Source: Nautilus pompilius
Lineage: Eukaryota; Mollusca; Cephalopoda; Nautilida; Nautilidae
Length of the DNA stretch: 64,000 nt
Assembly: GCA_018389105.1 (NCBI GenBank)
Contig: JACATO010002215.1
Location: 322,501-386,500, forward strand
Reading direction: 5' to 3'
A program made the translations under genes and the position numbers. Under the pieces are notes generated by a model, which had not been told where the DNA came from, ran no database searches, and worked only from the letters and a program-made list of their open reading frames with translations. This document shows, piece by piece, positions 36,801 through 51,800 of this stretch; the stretch's first letter is position 1; the number at the start of each line of letters is the position of its first letter.

Positions 36801-39800
36801 CTTCATGGTTGGAACATTTTGTTGACTTCTCACTGTAGTGTTCTGATTAGAAGCTTTCAGATATTTGTGTATTATTCATGTAAAAATATTCATTGTTATC
36901 TTTACTTGCGCTGTATGCCCATATACCTGTTGATTTGTTGGATTTAATGAAATAGTTATATTTACAGTAGTTACAACGATCAGTTTGATTTTTCTGTGTG
37001 GATCATTGTTGACAAAACGTCTGTAATAATTAGGAAGAAAAAAAATTGCATTTACCACGCATTCCTCCCAGCCAACTCTATGGTTTTTTTGTCTGTGTGT
37101 AAAATTTTTTTTAAAACCTTAGAAACAGAAGAAAGTTTTGTTTATTCTCAATTTTAATGTAAACAAAAGTTGTTGCTGTTTTGAAAATGACTTATCATAG
37201 AAATAAAAATGTAAGATAGCAAACTATGAAAAATGGCTTTGGAAAAGTGTAGCTATAAAAATAAAAACAAAACACTTACAACAGCAAGATCTCAGACTAT
37301 TTGTTTTAGAGCCACACATAATACAGTTGATCCCCGCGTAATCGCGGCCCCCGGTTATTTGCGGAGTTTTCCTTAGAACCTAACTAATAATTGTTCATGG
37401 AAACCCCTGAATATTCACGGAATCGCAAATATCTTCCGCAATTTTTTTATGGCTTTTTTCGTGGCAATATATATTTTTTTCACTCTTTTTAACGCTAAAT
37501 TATTAATAACAATATAATTTACTAATTTTGTAATATAAATACTAACGTAAATTCAGCAAAATATCGATATAAAATAAACACTATTGGCTGGAGGTTTGAA
37601 AGTAGCCAATCAGAGAGCATTATTCATTTCTCCTTGCTGCTGATTGGCTGCTGCCCACAAGGCGCTGTCTCAAGCAGATGCAGCCCAGCAGCCCCGCATC
37701 ATCCCAGTTTGCCACGTGTAGCTATCTCGAGTGTTTCTCTGAGTGTTGTGTTTTTTATTAAATTATTATTGTATATTTACTTATATTTTTTTATTATATT
37801 TTACATTATTTTTTGATGTTTTTAGGCATTTTTATGGACCACGTCCAATATTCGCGGTTTTCACTCTTTGCGGGTGCTCTAGGAACATAACCCCGCAAAT
37901 ACTTGGGGACAACTGTATACAAGTTTTTTCTAAGGCTTTAACTCATGTACACTAGTTGGCAACTTTATTAGGACCTATGTGGCTCTTTAGACATAGGGTT
38001 GATGTGAACTGCAGATGAAAACTAGGATGACCCCATGATTCAGCAGATGGTTCTTGCAGTACTAAGTGACTTGGACAAGCACATTTATTTGTATCAGTTT
38101 AACAGAAATGAGGGAAAGCCAAGAGATTACAATGTTCTTAGGAGGCATGAAAGTAGGTGTACATCAACCAGGTGCCACAGTGGCTAAGACAGTTTTATTG
38201 GTAGACTTCTCCAAGGCATTGGCCATTCAAGTTTATCAAAAATGGCAAAGGTGAAGGAAATGTCTGTTTCAAGGGCGAAATGTGGCTACAAATACATGAC
38301 AGAAAACTGAAAGGTGAAAAAAAAAAAAAGTGTCCAACTGTCATCAAACAATGGACCAACTAATAAAGGCATTCATTGCAGGAGAATCCACACTCATCTT
38401 CAGCCATACTTGTGAAGAACATCGTGATGAATGTACTATGGCAGTAGGAGACCATTGTGTAAACCACTGATCAGTTACCTACAGGAAAAGATGCCTTGCT
38501 TGATGTAAGGAGTGTAAACATTGAACTAAGCAAGGGCTGGCAAAAAGTGATGTTTTCTGACAAATTATGATTAACCCTTTTTTTTTGCACAGATGGGAGA
38601 AGACAGATTTGGAGAAAACCACCCGAATCACTTGACCATTCTTGTGTGGTCCTGACGGTGAGGGCCTCTGTTAGTGGAGTCTTGGTTTGGGACCTGTTTT
38701 TCTGGCATTCATCAGGCCCCTTGGTCTTCCTAGAAAGTTGAATGAATGCCAAATCTTACTTCAGGAGCATTTCCAATCAAGTGGATCCAGTGATGTTTTG
38801 TGTGTACCCTGATTGCAACGGCTACTTCCAGCACAATAATGTTTCTATCTATTGTGCCCATATAGTGTCTTCATGGTTTGAGAAACGACAAAGACTTCAT
38901 ATATTCCCTTGACAAGCCAATTGTCATATCTAATTGAGCATCTGTGTGATTAACTTGAAAGATGCATTTGCCATCATGATCCTTTACATTCAGGGTTAAT
39001 CACCAGATGAGGAAAAATTCCTTAGTACACTTTCCGGCATTTTGTGGATTCTATGCCAGTTGACATGGCTGTTATTTGGGGGGAAAGTGGCCCAAATCAT
39101 CATGTATGGATCCTAATAAAGTGGCCAGCCAGTATATGTTACATGAAACTGAGAAATTCTTGAAATTCTCTGATGTAAGAAATATGACAAAATCTGAAGA
39201 ATGGTATATCTTGCAGTCAAAATGTCTCTTGAACTTTTGCTGACGGAATTGCTGCTTGAAGAAAGAGCACAATATTTAAATTAGAATGCTCTCTTTTTAA
39301 ACTTGATAAATGTCTGAAATGATGCAAGTAACCCAGCTTGTCTTTTTCTCTCTCCTGTCTCCATAAAGGAAATGCTAAAATGGAAAAAAAAAACTGGTTT
39401 GGGAACTGTTGCTAGCAAAAATCCTAAATTATACTTTAATAGAATTCTAGGTAAACATGAAATAAATGCAGTTTTATTTTTGCAAAACTGTTTTTTTCCC
39501 CCTTAACTTGCTGGGCAAGATTGGAGTTGCTGGAGAACATATTGAAATAATAGAAAGGCTTCTTCTGGTCAGATTTACTCAGTTTTCATTTTAGAAATTT
39601 AAGTAAAGATGATAGAGATATTAATAATTTTCAAGTTTTCGGGGCATATGAATTTTTTTTTGGTATTTATGAAAACAAGAATCACATGGCCATAAATGGA
39701 TGGTATATTAGTATAGTGTGCTCACTGGTCTTGTTGGCATTTGTGATTCACCCATCCACCCACTGAGTCTATCCCCCCGTTTACTGTATTCCCATCTACC

Positions 39801-42800
39801 CTCATTCTTTGCAAAAATCTAGGATAGTTTTCTACCTGTGAGCACAAGACTTTGGAATGGGTTTTTTTTTTCCTTTGTTAGCAGAACCCAGAGGGGCCCA
39901 CCCTTTGAGCATCATGTAGCAGTCGGCTCTGAATGTATAACAAACAAGAACTGTACATTGGGTGAAATATTAGGGAGGCAAGATATTTTTAAAAAAGTAT
40001 TATTTCAGTGGTATAATTTTAAATGACTGGAATAAATATGTTGTGGTTATGTGTTTTTTTTTACTGGTTATGGCTCTTGCATAGCTTCTTGAGTAAACAA
40101 ATGGGGGAGGCAAAGGAACAAGCTATCAGCAAGTGTGCACACTAGTTTGTGTCCTTTGAGAGATCCCCCCCTTATCTTTGGTATGGTCTGCGGTAACTAT
40201 CGGTTCTTTTCTCGTTGCTCCTAGGTCGAGCAAAATTGTGGTCGAACCAGATGCCACGAGTGTTTGATGAAATTTTCTGCTCGGATGGGTTTTTCATAAA
40301 TTTCTGTTGCCTGATGCTGCGACTTTGTCAGCCGTTTGCACAGCCCGGGTCCCCAAAACTGCTGAAGATTCAGCCAACCTATCCAGCTGTGAACATTTCG
40401 AGCGAGGAACAAATGAGGGAAAAAAATGTTCATGCCAAAGGTCTGTATTTAATTTTTCTTCCCAAAATTGCAAGCTAATTTGTTTTTCTTTAACCGAATT
40501 TACATATAACGCATCCGTCCATGCATGCAATTGTTTTCATTTCTTTTTTCTTTTTTTTTAATAAGGTCTTCATAAACAGAGCTACCTGATCCCTAATGAG
40601 GGCTATTCAGTACCCTTTGAAAAGTCTTACAGTTTTATATCAGAATGCTTTTTCCTCACACACCAGTGCTTGTATTTCGGATTCCATGTTGTGAATGAAA
40701 AATTCGTCAAGCTAAATCAGCACCTCCATCGCATACAGAGGCTTTACATTGAAGTCAGCGGTCAAGTTTCAGATGACACAGAACGTGTTCAAACCATTAA
40801 ACAGCAGATGGAAAAAGGTAAATTCTAGTTTTCTCTATGCTACATTAAAAAAAAAAAACAAAAAATAGTTCTCGTTGTTTGGCTTGATTTTTTTTTAAAA
40901 GCCAATGTATATATGCTGTCTTAGAGTGGAGGATGAGATGAAGCATTTTGGTTTCACTTTTTATTGACTTGTTACTTGAAATGAGATGCTTTTGAATAAT
41001 GGCTTACAGGAGGATATCTGTGACTGTTTCAATCTCTGTTTTTACTGAACAGTTATGATGCATAGTATAAGTTCTGCTTAGTGATGTTGTCAAATAATAT
41101 CTAAAATAAATTCCAGAGAGAGAATTTATTTGCTGTTATTCACTTACGACCCTGCAAAATGTTAGTAGTTTGTTTTCCTTGTACACCGCAGAAGGACATT
41201 CTTATTTACTCTTTTTATATCGCAGCTGAATTCCTTACCAGAATATTTGACTCGCTTCTGTTTTTTTTTTTCTTCTTTTTGCTTCCTGACCTAGTCCAGT
41301 GTTGAGGTAAAGGGCCTGTTTTGGTTTTCTGCTGTTAGCCTGTTGGCTGTTTGAAATGTGGATGTCAGTTAATCAGTTGTTTAAAAGATTCAGATTAGCT
41401 TGCCCATTTTGGTATTATTTTCATCACTATATCTGTAGAATTTTCTGTTCATTACCATTGGCAAATAGAAAATGGCAAACAATGCTGACCTTCTTAAAAT
41501 AAGCTTATCTACTTATAAATGTGAAATAGCTACAGCTGCTGTGTTGGTTTTTGGTCTGTGATATACAGCAGTGTGCAAAAGTAGCCATAACTACACTACA
41601 TGTACAGCGGTGTGCAAAAGTCTTGCATAAAAATAACTACACTCAGAAAATGGGTTATTATTTTGTAGAAATTAGTAACTGTTGTATGCTTTCTGTTTTA
41701 ATTGAAAGGTATCAGTGTCTTTAAATGATTTATAACAATAAGATCCATTTTGTAATTGCACAGTAAAAATTTAAATATTAATCAAATAATTTGCATGAAA
41801 TTAGCGTGTGCAAAAGTGTTGCATAAACTACAAAAAATTAGCTATATATCCTGTGCTATAGGATAGTAGAATATAAATATGAAAAACTTCATTTTCCACT
41901 ATTCTGATTTATTTTTGTGAAAATAGTATGTGACGCGATGAGAACAGTAGGGGTACAAACTAGAAAAAGTGGGATTGTGAGTGCGTGGTTGGTCGATGGG
42001 GGGTTGTGTATGGGGAGCGGGGTGAGGGGGCAGAGGGATCGACGGTACTCGAGAATCACGGATGAGATTTCGTGGGGGTCAGCATAGGGTTTGTACTGGG
42101 AGCTGAGGACAGAAGAATGGGGAGGGGAGTGGGGAAATGGCTGGGGGGGGGGGAAGCATGATTGTGCGGGTCCATTCGGGGGTGTGGGCTAGTGAAGGAT
42201 TGAGCGTGTTAAAAAGGGGCGGGGGATGCAGAATGGGCACCTAACTGACCGGGATGCACATTCCTGGAAAATTGAAGGGCACGTGTAGCGTCGAAGCCGA
42301 TTGTGGGTGGGGCGTATAGATATATCAAAATAATTTGATGATAGCGTATGATGTGTGCGTGCAAAAATCTCCTTGCATATTTGACCACGCTTGAGGGGTG
42401 GGGGTGCTGTTCAGAAAAGTTGTAGCAGTTGCTTTAGACTTGATTTGGAGTTATTCCTGTGCCTTTGGAATTTTGGTTTTTTTTTTTTTGATTCGTTGTA
42501 TTAACTGTGCATTTGGTCTGTTTTTTTGCATTGTTTTCCATTGCTTTATCTTTCTGGTGTTCGTTGTTATGGTTTGGTTTCTGTTTTTGATTTTTTTGTT
42601 TTTTTTGAATTTTTTTGGTTTCCTTATTTTGTGGCTTTTTTTTTGTTTGGTTTCTTGGTTGTTGTCGTACTTTTTTTGTGGTCTTTGGTTGTTTTGTTTC
42701 GGGTGTTGGGTGATTTTGTGTTGATGGTGTTGTTGTTTGGGTGTGATTTTTTCTTTTTTTGTGCTGAAGAGTTTTTTTTTTTTTTTTTTTGCCCGAAATA

Positions 42801-45800
42801 TTTGTATTTGCCACCCCCCCCCCCGAACAAGTGCGGCCACAATCTGGTTTGCATGAAAAGAAGATGGTGAAACTGAGTGGGTCATTGCGGATCGTATCGG
42901 TAGCAATCAGTCGACGATATCTCGCTCCCTGAAACGTTGGAAAGCCGATGGGAGCCTAATTTCAAAACGCAGAGCCGGCAGACCGCGGAAAATGACGGCT
43001 CGACAGGATCGTCTGATTGTCCGCACGTCTAACTCAGACCGATTCCGCACTTCCACCGACATCCAGATTGCCTTCTCAAGGCACCATGAGATCCAGTTGG
43101 CCTCGTGCACCATCAGACGGTGTTTGATCCGCATGGGACTGTTCAGGCGATCGGCACAGAAGAAGCCGTTCATCAGTTTGGACAATTGTCGAAAGTGACT
43201 GCAGTGGGCTCGCGACCATCTCCACTGGACCATGGCTCAGTGGTCCCAAGTGTTGTTTTCCGATGAAAGCAAATTTGTGAGGGTCCACTCGGCGGGTCAG
43301 GTGTACATTTGGCGATCAGTGTCCGAGAAATACCATCCTAGTTGCATTTGACCGACTCTGCAGGCAGGAGGGAGATTCGGCCATGGTTGGGTGCTGTTTT
43401 CAGTCGTCTGGTGTCGGTCCTTTGCGCATCACGTGGAGGGTCAAATGAATGCTCATGACTATGCTACGATCGTTTCAGACATTATCGAACCGTATATGTG
43501 TGACCATATGCCCCTGACGGCCATCTATCAGCAGGACAACGCTCCCCCCCCCCAATCCACACAGCTAGGATTGTCAAAGCCTTGATGGCAGAGTTGCGAA
43601 TCCCCCTCCTCAACTGGCCGGCTCAAAACCTGGATCTCAATCCCAATGAAAACATTTGGCACTCGATTACTCAGCGCTAGTGCCAAAAAACCGATCTGAA
43701 ATGGAAAATCGAGGAAGTCTGGTCGGAGTTCAGTAGCGACAATTGTCAGTGTTTAGTAGCCAGCATGCCTTCTCGTTGTGAACAAGTTATCAAGAATTTC
43801 GGATATTCTACTCATTATTGATAGATCTGATCACTTTCTGCATAATTGGAATCAAATCTGAATTGATTAGATAGCTGTCTAGATTTTATGCAAAGCTTTT
43901 GCACGCGTTGATTTGATGCAAATGATTTTCTAAAAATTATTAACTTTTCTTACAATGAAACAATATCCTTGATATTATTGGAATAGATGCACAACAGTGA
44001 TATAGAAATATTTAATGAACAAGATTTGATAACAACTGCATTCAACAAAATACAAGCTAATTTACAGGAAAAATTATTTTTATGCAAGACTTTACACACC
44101 GCTGTATTTGGCTGTTTCAAATCATGTGGTGTGTTAAAGTTTGATCTGTTGCAGTGTACTGCAGTAAACAGTGACATTTAAATGGGAGTGCTGTGATAAA
44201 ATGTCACTGCTGGCCAAAATGTTTATTAAAATACATGCAGCAAGCCTAAGACTGCATTAACTAAATAACAGAAGGTGCATTTATATTGACAGGAATGAGA
44301 CAGTTCCTATCCATGAAAGCAGCTCTGACAGAACCCCATTTTCTGGAGATGGCTCTGGATTTCCACATAAGCACTGCTGTGTGGCTGGTTCAGTTAGCAA
44401 CAGCCAGCGACCTAAGTGAATTCAAACCAGTCAAGTTTCCCCTCTCAACAGACAAACAGAAGATCCTGGCCTACATTCCACAATTTCTCGTGGAGAATAT
44501 CTGTGATATTATGTACTTCCTTAACCGATTTAAAAACGACAATTACCAGGTAACGTTTTCTCAAGTAGAGAAATACTTTATTTATTGATTTAATTTATTT
44601 TTCCATAGAATGACCGTGTATGTAAAATACCTCAATGAAAAAAAAACATTTTTTTCCTGGCTTAATTACATGTATAGCTTTTTTTTTTCTTTCTTTTGTA
44701 TGTATTATCTTTTTGTTGTGCAAAATTGCTTTAACAAATGTCAAGGGTGTGTGCTGGAACTCATAATTGTGGATTCTATAGAGAGGTACCTCATGCATCA
44801 GATATATGTAAGTTTATTAGTGCAAATTGTTAAATGTACATTATGATATGACTTTTAGATGTATACATGACAATACAATTTACATTATTTTGAAGCATTT
44901 AATACACATTACTATTTTCATGAAAATATCTTTATTTTTGCTTCATAACTTTTTGACATAATTTGAATTGTGAAATTATTGAATAATGAAGTCATCAGAG
45001 TATCTTTTTTTTTTTTGAATATTTTTCGTGAGCACTGGTATAAATGATTGAGTGTGAATGCATTTTGTTGCAAAAGAAACACCTGTTGCTTGTGACTAGG
45101 TGAAATGGAGCCAGAATAAGAAATTAAACGTGTAGAATGAATTTGTTAGTGCGCTTAACAAAGTTGATTAGTTTCAATTAAAAAGAGCTTGATAATTAGG
45201 AGGAGTTTGGTTTTTTTTTTTGGTCTGAAACAAGAAAATTGATTTTTAAGGAAGCAGGTACAGATGTAATTTTAAAAGATGGCATGGAAGACGACAGGGA
45301 GATTATTAGGAAGTCCAAACCAAACTCCTGCCTTACCAGCACAGAATTAGCAGCTGACCAGAATTCTACTGCACAAAGTTCCATCTCCAGGATTACCCAC
45401 AGAGCAGTCAGTCAGCTACTTGTAAATCCCATTGTAGGAGCGGAAATAAGAAAACGCAGCTTCATTGAACAAGGAAGTATGAATATTGCACAATTCTTTT
45501 ATAATAAATGTGGTATTATGGTTGGATTAAAGCCTGTTTGGAATTTTGGCTCAAACAGAAAAGTAGCATGTACGAGAAAGGCTGTGGAAGTTGGTTGACA
45601 CGTAAAATCGGAGACGAGGAAGGAGATGGAGCCATTTTGCAGTATAATTTTTGTCTGCACCTTAACATGTAATTATTTAAATGTGAAAATCTTTAGAATT
45701 GTCTTTGTTGGACTGAACTGACGCGCCAGTGCCAACTAAGATCTCTCTCTGTCTGTGATGGCTGATAAAGTATGTGCTTTCCACTGCAGATTGCAGGAGA

Positions 45801-48800
45801 CAACTTGAAACATTTGATGACACTAATTTTGGTTTTTATGGGAAGCCCCGAACGAATGGGAAATCCTCATTTGCGGGCACAGCTTGCTGAAACACTGTCC
45901 GCATTGATGCCGCCGAGTGCTGAACATCAGTCTGACGGCTCAGGGCTTCTATCAGTGTGAGTTTGAATTGTGATGTGCTGCTCAATAAAGATTCTATCCT
46001 GTTTTTCACCTGGGAATCGGGGAAGCTTTTAAGTAATATTTACCCGGCTACTCAGAAAACTCCCTTGAAAGGATGCCAGTGCTGACCATCTAATGCGTGT
46101 TATTACAGCCAAATCCATCCATCCATCCCATCCATCGCAGTTCTTTCAGCAGTCATGGGAGTCAGTGCACTTTCATTTCAAAGTTCTTTGTATTTACTTC
46201 AGTAACTGGAAATGTTTCAGTTTTACGCATTACACGCAACTTTCCGCTTATTAAATACCCAGTAAGCAAAACCACAGATTTTCTTTCAGCTGCCAGCCTA
46301 AGCTGCAAATCATTCAAGTAAGTTAATGAATGAAAGCCTACAATGATTATTTAATGTATTTTATGGGTTTTTTTTTAGCATTTAATTAATATCAAAATGA
46401 GTCTATTATTATTATTATTCAGATTTCCTTAGAAATTATTTTTATGAAAGAAATAGCAAGATATCCTCCATAAAATATCTGCACATAAATGTAAGAGTTG
46501 TTTCCTAACTGGAGATTGCTAGTATTATATTTACATTCTGATATGATTGCTTGTCTCTGGATATTACGTTGGAGGTAATCCTGCATCTCTCACTCGTTAA
46601 TTCCTATCTCTCTGGCTTTTCGTCGACCAAGTAATCACCTGGGCTACCACTTAAGGAAATACATTTTTAATTTGCATAAAAAAAATGTATGTGTAAATTT
46701 AGAAACCGAGTAGCCAGTGGGGAAAAAAGCAATGAATGGAGGGAGGGGAGGAACAGACAGTGACTCCATGACCATCATTAAGAAAGGGTACACACACACA
46801 AAAAAAAGTTTTTTTTTATTTTGGCTCAGCCTCCCAAACAGTCTTTTTGGGATAGGATGAATCATGCTGATACCTTTAAGCCCATGTCCTTGTTAGAATA
46901 TTAGGGACATTAAGCCATCTTGATGACTCTCTTGTCTGTCTGTCTGTCTTTCCGTGCAGATTCCATCAGGAAAAGATTTTTAAAAACCACCCTCTGGCCG
47001 ATTACATAGCAGAAAAGCTCCTGCACGTGTTTGTCAGCATTGAAATGACTGGACATAGTGTTAACTTTGAGCAGAAATTCCACTATCGCCGTCCAATGTA
47101 TTTGGTGCTGGAGTACATCTGGGAGATGGACATCCATAAAACAGCCTTTAAGGTAAGCATTCGTTTAGTTTACCCATCTGTGTGGATGGTGGCCGCACTT
47201 TTAAATTTGGTTGCATTTATTTAATTTCAAGCGAATCTACCCTGAAGGATTTTACTTCATGGTTGATTTTTTTTTTTTTTTTTAAATTTTAAAATAGTTT
47301 TCTGAATATGACTATAAGCTGTGCATCTCAACAAATTCACACACTGCTTGACAAAGGTCAAGGTCACATTTTTTTTTTCTTTCATTGACCACCAACAAAT
47401 TCCCTTAGCCATCCTTTTTACCTTTTTACTAGCTGCCAAACCTGTGCACTATGCTCTTCATAAAGAAGAATGCTTCATGGTTGTGAACTAGAGGAGTAAG
47501 GTGGACTTATCAGCCTTGATGACCAAGCAGGTTACCTGATTACAGTTATGGTCAGAAGACAAAATCATCATCCAAGCGTACTTGGGGAAAACCATACCAG
47601 GGAAGTCAAGCTGGGGTTCTAACTTGAGCTCTCAATCTGGCATTTTTAGTAGTCTACTACTACCAGCCACTAAAGGAGGATGTTCAAACAATTTTGTTCA
47701 GATATTTATTTAAAAACTTAAGAAGCAGGCATCTTTTAAATTTCATTTTTGTTGGTGTGCCGTGTTATTGTTATCTGTAGTCCAATTGAGTTTGTTTTTT
47801 ATTACCTTTTTTGTTTTATACATGTACGCATTTATATTTTTAATAGTGCATTTCTTACATATCAATTGCACTTTCTGCACATATTCTTTTATTTATAATT
47901 ATTACTTTTCTCATTGATACTGAAAGTATGCAAAATTTAAGTTTTGATCTTTGTGGCTGCACTAGTAAGGTCAGCTGTTTTTATACCTTTCTGTAGGCAG
48001 CAGGATTTTTGAAAATCTGACTGGAATCCCATTTAATTTTTAACGAGACAGCTTTCTCCCTCTTTTACAGCATTTGGCACGTGTTGCAGAGGAAAATATT
48101 GAAGCCACGGATCCTCCACTCTTTTTAAAATTCATCAATCTTCTTTTCAATGATGCAATATTTTTGTTGGATGAAGCACTTTTGGTAAGGCTGTTTTACC
48201 TTTTTATTGTTTTTTTTATCTAAGGGGAGAAAGTTTGCATGTGGCACTTCTCACATCTGATACTGTGCCATTTGATATATTCTTTGCATCATACTCCTTT
48301 GGTGTTTACTTTTGTGAGCAGATGCAGGTTGACTGGCTACGATATATGTTGTCCGTTACCCTTTTGTTTGGTGGTTTAGTTAGATGTAAGGTTACCTGGG
48401 CTGGTTTAAGTTCATTTAGAAGATTAGGATTCAGACCAGTTGTCAACCCAATAGCCGGGTCATAGGGCACTAGTAAACCTTATGTAGCTACAGAAAATGA
48501 TGCTAGCAGCATAGAGGTTACATGACACAAGAAAACAGTTAGTCTAGTAGTAGACTGTTTTTATGGTTTTGGAGCAAAGCTATCACAATGAATTAATTTG
48601 TCTAAATAAAAAAAATCTGTTTGAATACACATACTTTATCTTAATTTGTTAATTAAAGGTCATCCTTTTAGTGATTACACTATGAGTATTTCTGTGGACA
48701 TTTACTTCCACCATTTGAAAGGGGAGATAACTGTCACTTTTTTTTTTCTTGGGAATCAGAGTGCTTAGTTGTACATCAAACCAGGCCAGTTCTGGCCGAT

Positions 48801-51800
48801 ATTTAAACTTGGGGCATGAAAATCTTACTTAGCATTTCAGTAGATTAACCCCCTGACTTCCATGCAATTTATATAAAGTTCAGTGAAATAAAATTTGTAT
48901 GTTGTGAGATTTTATTGGATTTTCCTCAGAGTTACTGTTTATATGGGACCTAATTTATTTATATTTATTTTATATATATATTTATATATCTATATATATA
49001 TATATATTTATTTATATATTTATTTATATATAAAATCTTTTTGTATTCTGTAAATGTGTCAGCCAGCAGTATTCTTTATTTACTGATGGCACAATGTGGC
49101 CAGCAGCGATCAACATGTTGAGGTCTCTATGGCAAATATTTCTTTTGTTCTTTAACTAGTACATTTGCACCTATTTTGCCAGGGTATTTTAATGGATATT
49201 CATGACATCACACCCCCCCACCCAAAAAAAAATTAGATAAGATTAGTTTTGAAAAAAAATTATAATTTTAAAATCTTAAAGATAAATGTAGCTTTTTTTT
49301 GGTGATGTTGATTTGGGTAACTGTTATGAATTTTTAATGATTGCATGAGATTCCTAGAATCAATAATTTAACATGCAAAAATATTCTAATTTACAGTAAT
49401 AATTTGCGTGCACATTAAAATGATCATCTTTATGGTAACAAGAAGAAAGCAAATATTTCAGATCTGTAATTTCTGATGATTAATCATGATGGTTGCCTTC
49501 ATTTACTATTACTATAGAAACCACTCCAACTGCTCTTCGTCACACTTTTACTCGTCAGTGTGGCCAATATGTGTAAAACAAACTCCAAATTAAGATGAGG
49601 TTGCATCTGTCTGTTTTTTTTTTTTTACACTTGATATTACCAATGAAACTGTGCTGAAGAAGTTTCCTTCCCTGTTTTCATCATTAAACCCCATTTGACT
49701 GGATGTTCATCTGCGTGGCATGTTTTAAAATGTCGCTCACCTTTTATATCACATACTTTTTTCTAATAATCTGAAGATAACAGAATAGTAGGGTTTTTCT
49801 ACCTTGACAGGTGTGTCATCTAGCTGTATGACTGACAGGTTAGAAGTTGACGTAAAATCTTTATTGAAGCACATGCTGTAACCATCTTATTCTGCTGCCA
49901 TAATTTAATTTTGAGGGAATGTAGACCATGCAGTGGCCTGTATTGTTAGCGCTGCATGAGAACTTGTAGCAGGATTAATTGGTGTTTCTTTGACAGATTG
50001 GATAACCTTGCTGTTGTGTAGTGGAATTCAAGTTCTCTGTTTGAAATGATTCTGGAATATTTGAAGAGTTCTTTTCTTCCACCATAGATGTAGATAGTCA
50101 GAAAGTTTTTAAAGTGATACCAAGTACCTTTTTTGCTGAAAAATTGGTATCCAGTGTATTCTTGAAATGCATTCATGATGTCTGCTGCTGCTTTCTGACT
50201 TGGTAAAAAGAAACTTCTAACCTGGGGCAATATCATTACTGAAGTACTGTTCTCTAATATCTGATCTCAGGTGTTTTCGTTTTTGTTTTTAATTTTAAAA
50301 TTGTACTTCTAGTTACATGCAGTGTACCTCTGATATCAAAAGAATCTATTAAATGCATTTCTTAGCAAAACACTTTTTTAAACCCTTAATCTTGTCACCA
50401 TGAAAATATCTGTAGCCTAAACTAAGTAATCAAATCCCCTCTCTTTCTTCATAACTATGGCTATGTAACTTGTTAATCAACCAAGTAAGTCAGTGTTGAA
50501 TTGTCTTCAAACTATCAACATCTTTTACATAATGTGGACTTTGTGCTTGAATTGCATACTACAAAATGAATCTTACCAATGATTTGTACATTGGAGTGAG
50601 AAATGGTGAGTTAATGCCATTTGCCAATTATAAAACCATTCTACTAAGTGATCTAAATCAACCTACGTTGTTCTAAGATCATTTGCTATTATTAACATTG
50701 CCATAAATTTTAGTATTGTATACAACCTTTATGCTATTTTGTAAACCTGGACTCTAAGCTACCCCACTGGTGATACGTTGAGTTTCGGAAAAAGCTCCAT
50801 CTGCAACAACTCTGCAAACTTTGTGATGTAAATAATTCTCATTCTATTGTAAAATATTTCCTTTCATGTTTCCAACAGATGTCTCTGTAGATCTGTATCA
50901 GCTTGCACTATCATTTTAAAATAAATTTTAGTAAATTTGTTGAAAATTTTTCAGAATGAATACTGTACTGATTGTTTCTAAACAACTCATATTTCTTCTT
51001 CTAAATGAACAATTTTTTTTTCTTTTTTCAAGTATTTTTTATTATTGACATTTAGCGAACTGGTCTGTAATTATTAGAATCTGCCTCTTTTAAATACTAG
51101 GGTGATGTTCCCACTGGTTAATTTTATTATCTAGGATGAATTTCTTATTGTCGAATTGCTTTACCTGCTCTAAGTTTGCTAGTTAGTTTCTCTGTGTTTT
51201 CTTTGATAATTGTATAATTCTACATCGACTATACAGTGATTAATATTTAAGACCTCTGCCTGAGGAACTGTCCAATGATATTAAACAAAGACATTATAAA
51301 AATAAGTATTGAATCTATTGGCGGTTTCCTGAACCTTATACTTGGTTTATTTTAAAATGGTTCCACTATGTCCATACATGTGACTTTCTATTTTACTTAT
51401 ACATGTGTTTAGGTAGTAGCTTCTAATTGGTTCTTGTGATGTTTCTTCATGGCAGTAACATGATCACTGCACTTTGTTTGATCAGATTTATATTTTATCT
51501 GTTCAGAGAGTTGTCTTGTAGGTTTAGCTTTTATGAACAATTTCCTTTTTTTGGGGTGATTTTTATGCAAAACATTGCATCCATGTAATCATTTTTCATT
51601 TGTTTGTTAATTAATAAATTTTTTTTTCTCATAAGAATATTTTAAAACTGTATAGAAGGTATCCCAGTCTTCATTTATATCATCACTGTTTGCAGGTGAA
51701 AGGAGATCCTACTTTACTAAATTCAGAAACATTTCTAGTTGACATTAACACATTTTAAAATCCAACACATTTAAACTTTTTTAACTTTAGTTATATTTAG

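Larger units (their letters stand above)
41605..44104 (+). mobile_element. Tc1-like element with IR/DR ends, interior altered
   Basis: TA-flanked ends CAGCGGTGTGCAAAAGTCTT (41605) and ACTTTACACACCGCTG (ending 44104) are inverted repeats. A second copy of the motif lies about 200 bp inside each end: GCGTGTGCAAAAGTGTTGC at 41804 and TTTATGCAAAGCTTTTGCAC at 43884. This gives the IR/DR layout known from Sleeping Beauty and Minos-type Tc1 elements. Total length of about 2.5 kb exceeds the usual 1.6 kb because of roughly 0.9 kb of unusual G/T-skewed DNA. It sits in UBE4A intron 10 in gene orientation. Confidence 0.85.

Noticed and set aside
42398-42906. Long overlapping frames on both strands
   Set aside because: They follow from G/T-skewed low-complexity sequence (Phe/Leu/Val on one strand, Lys/Gln/Thr on the other).
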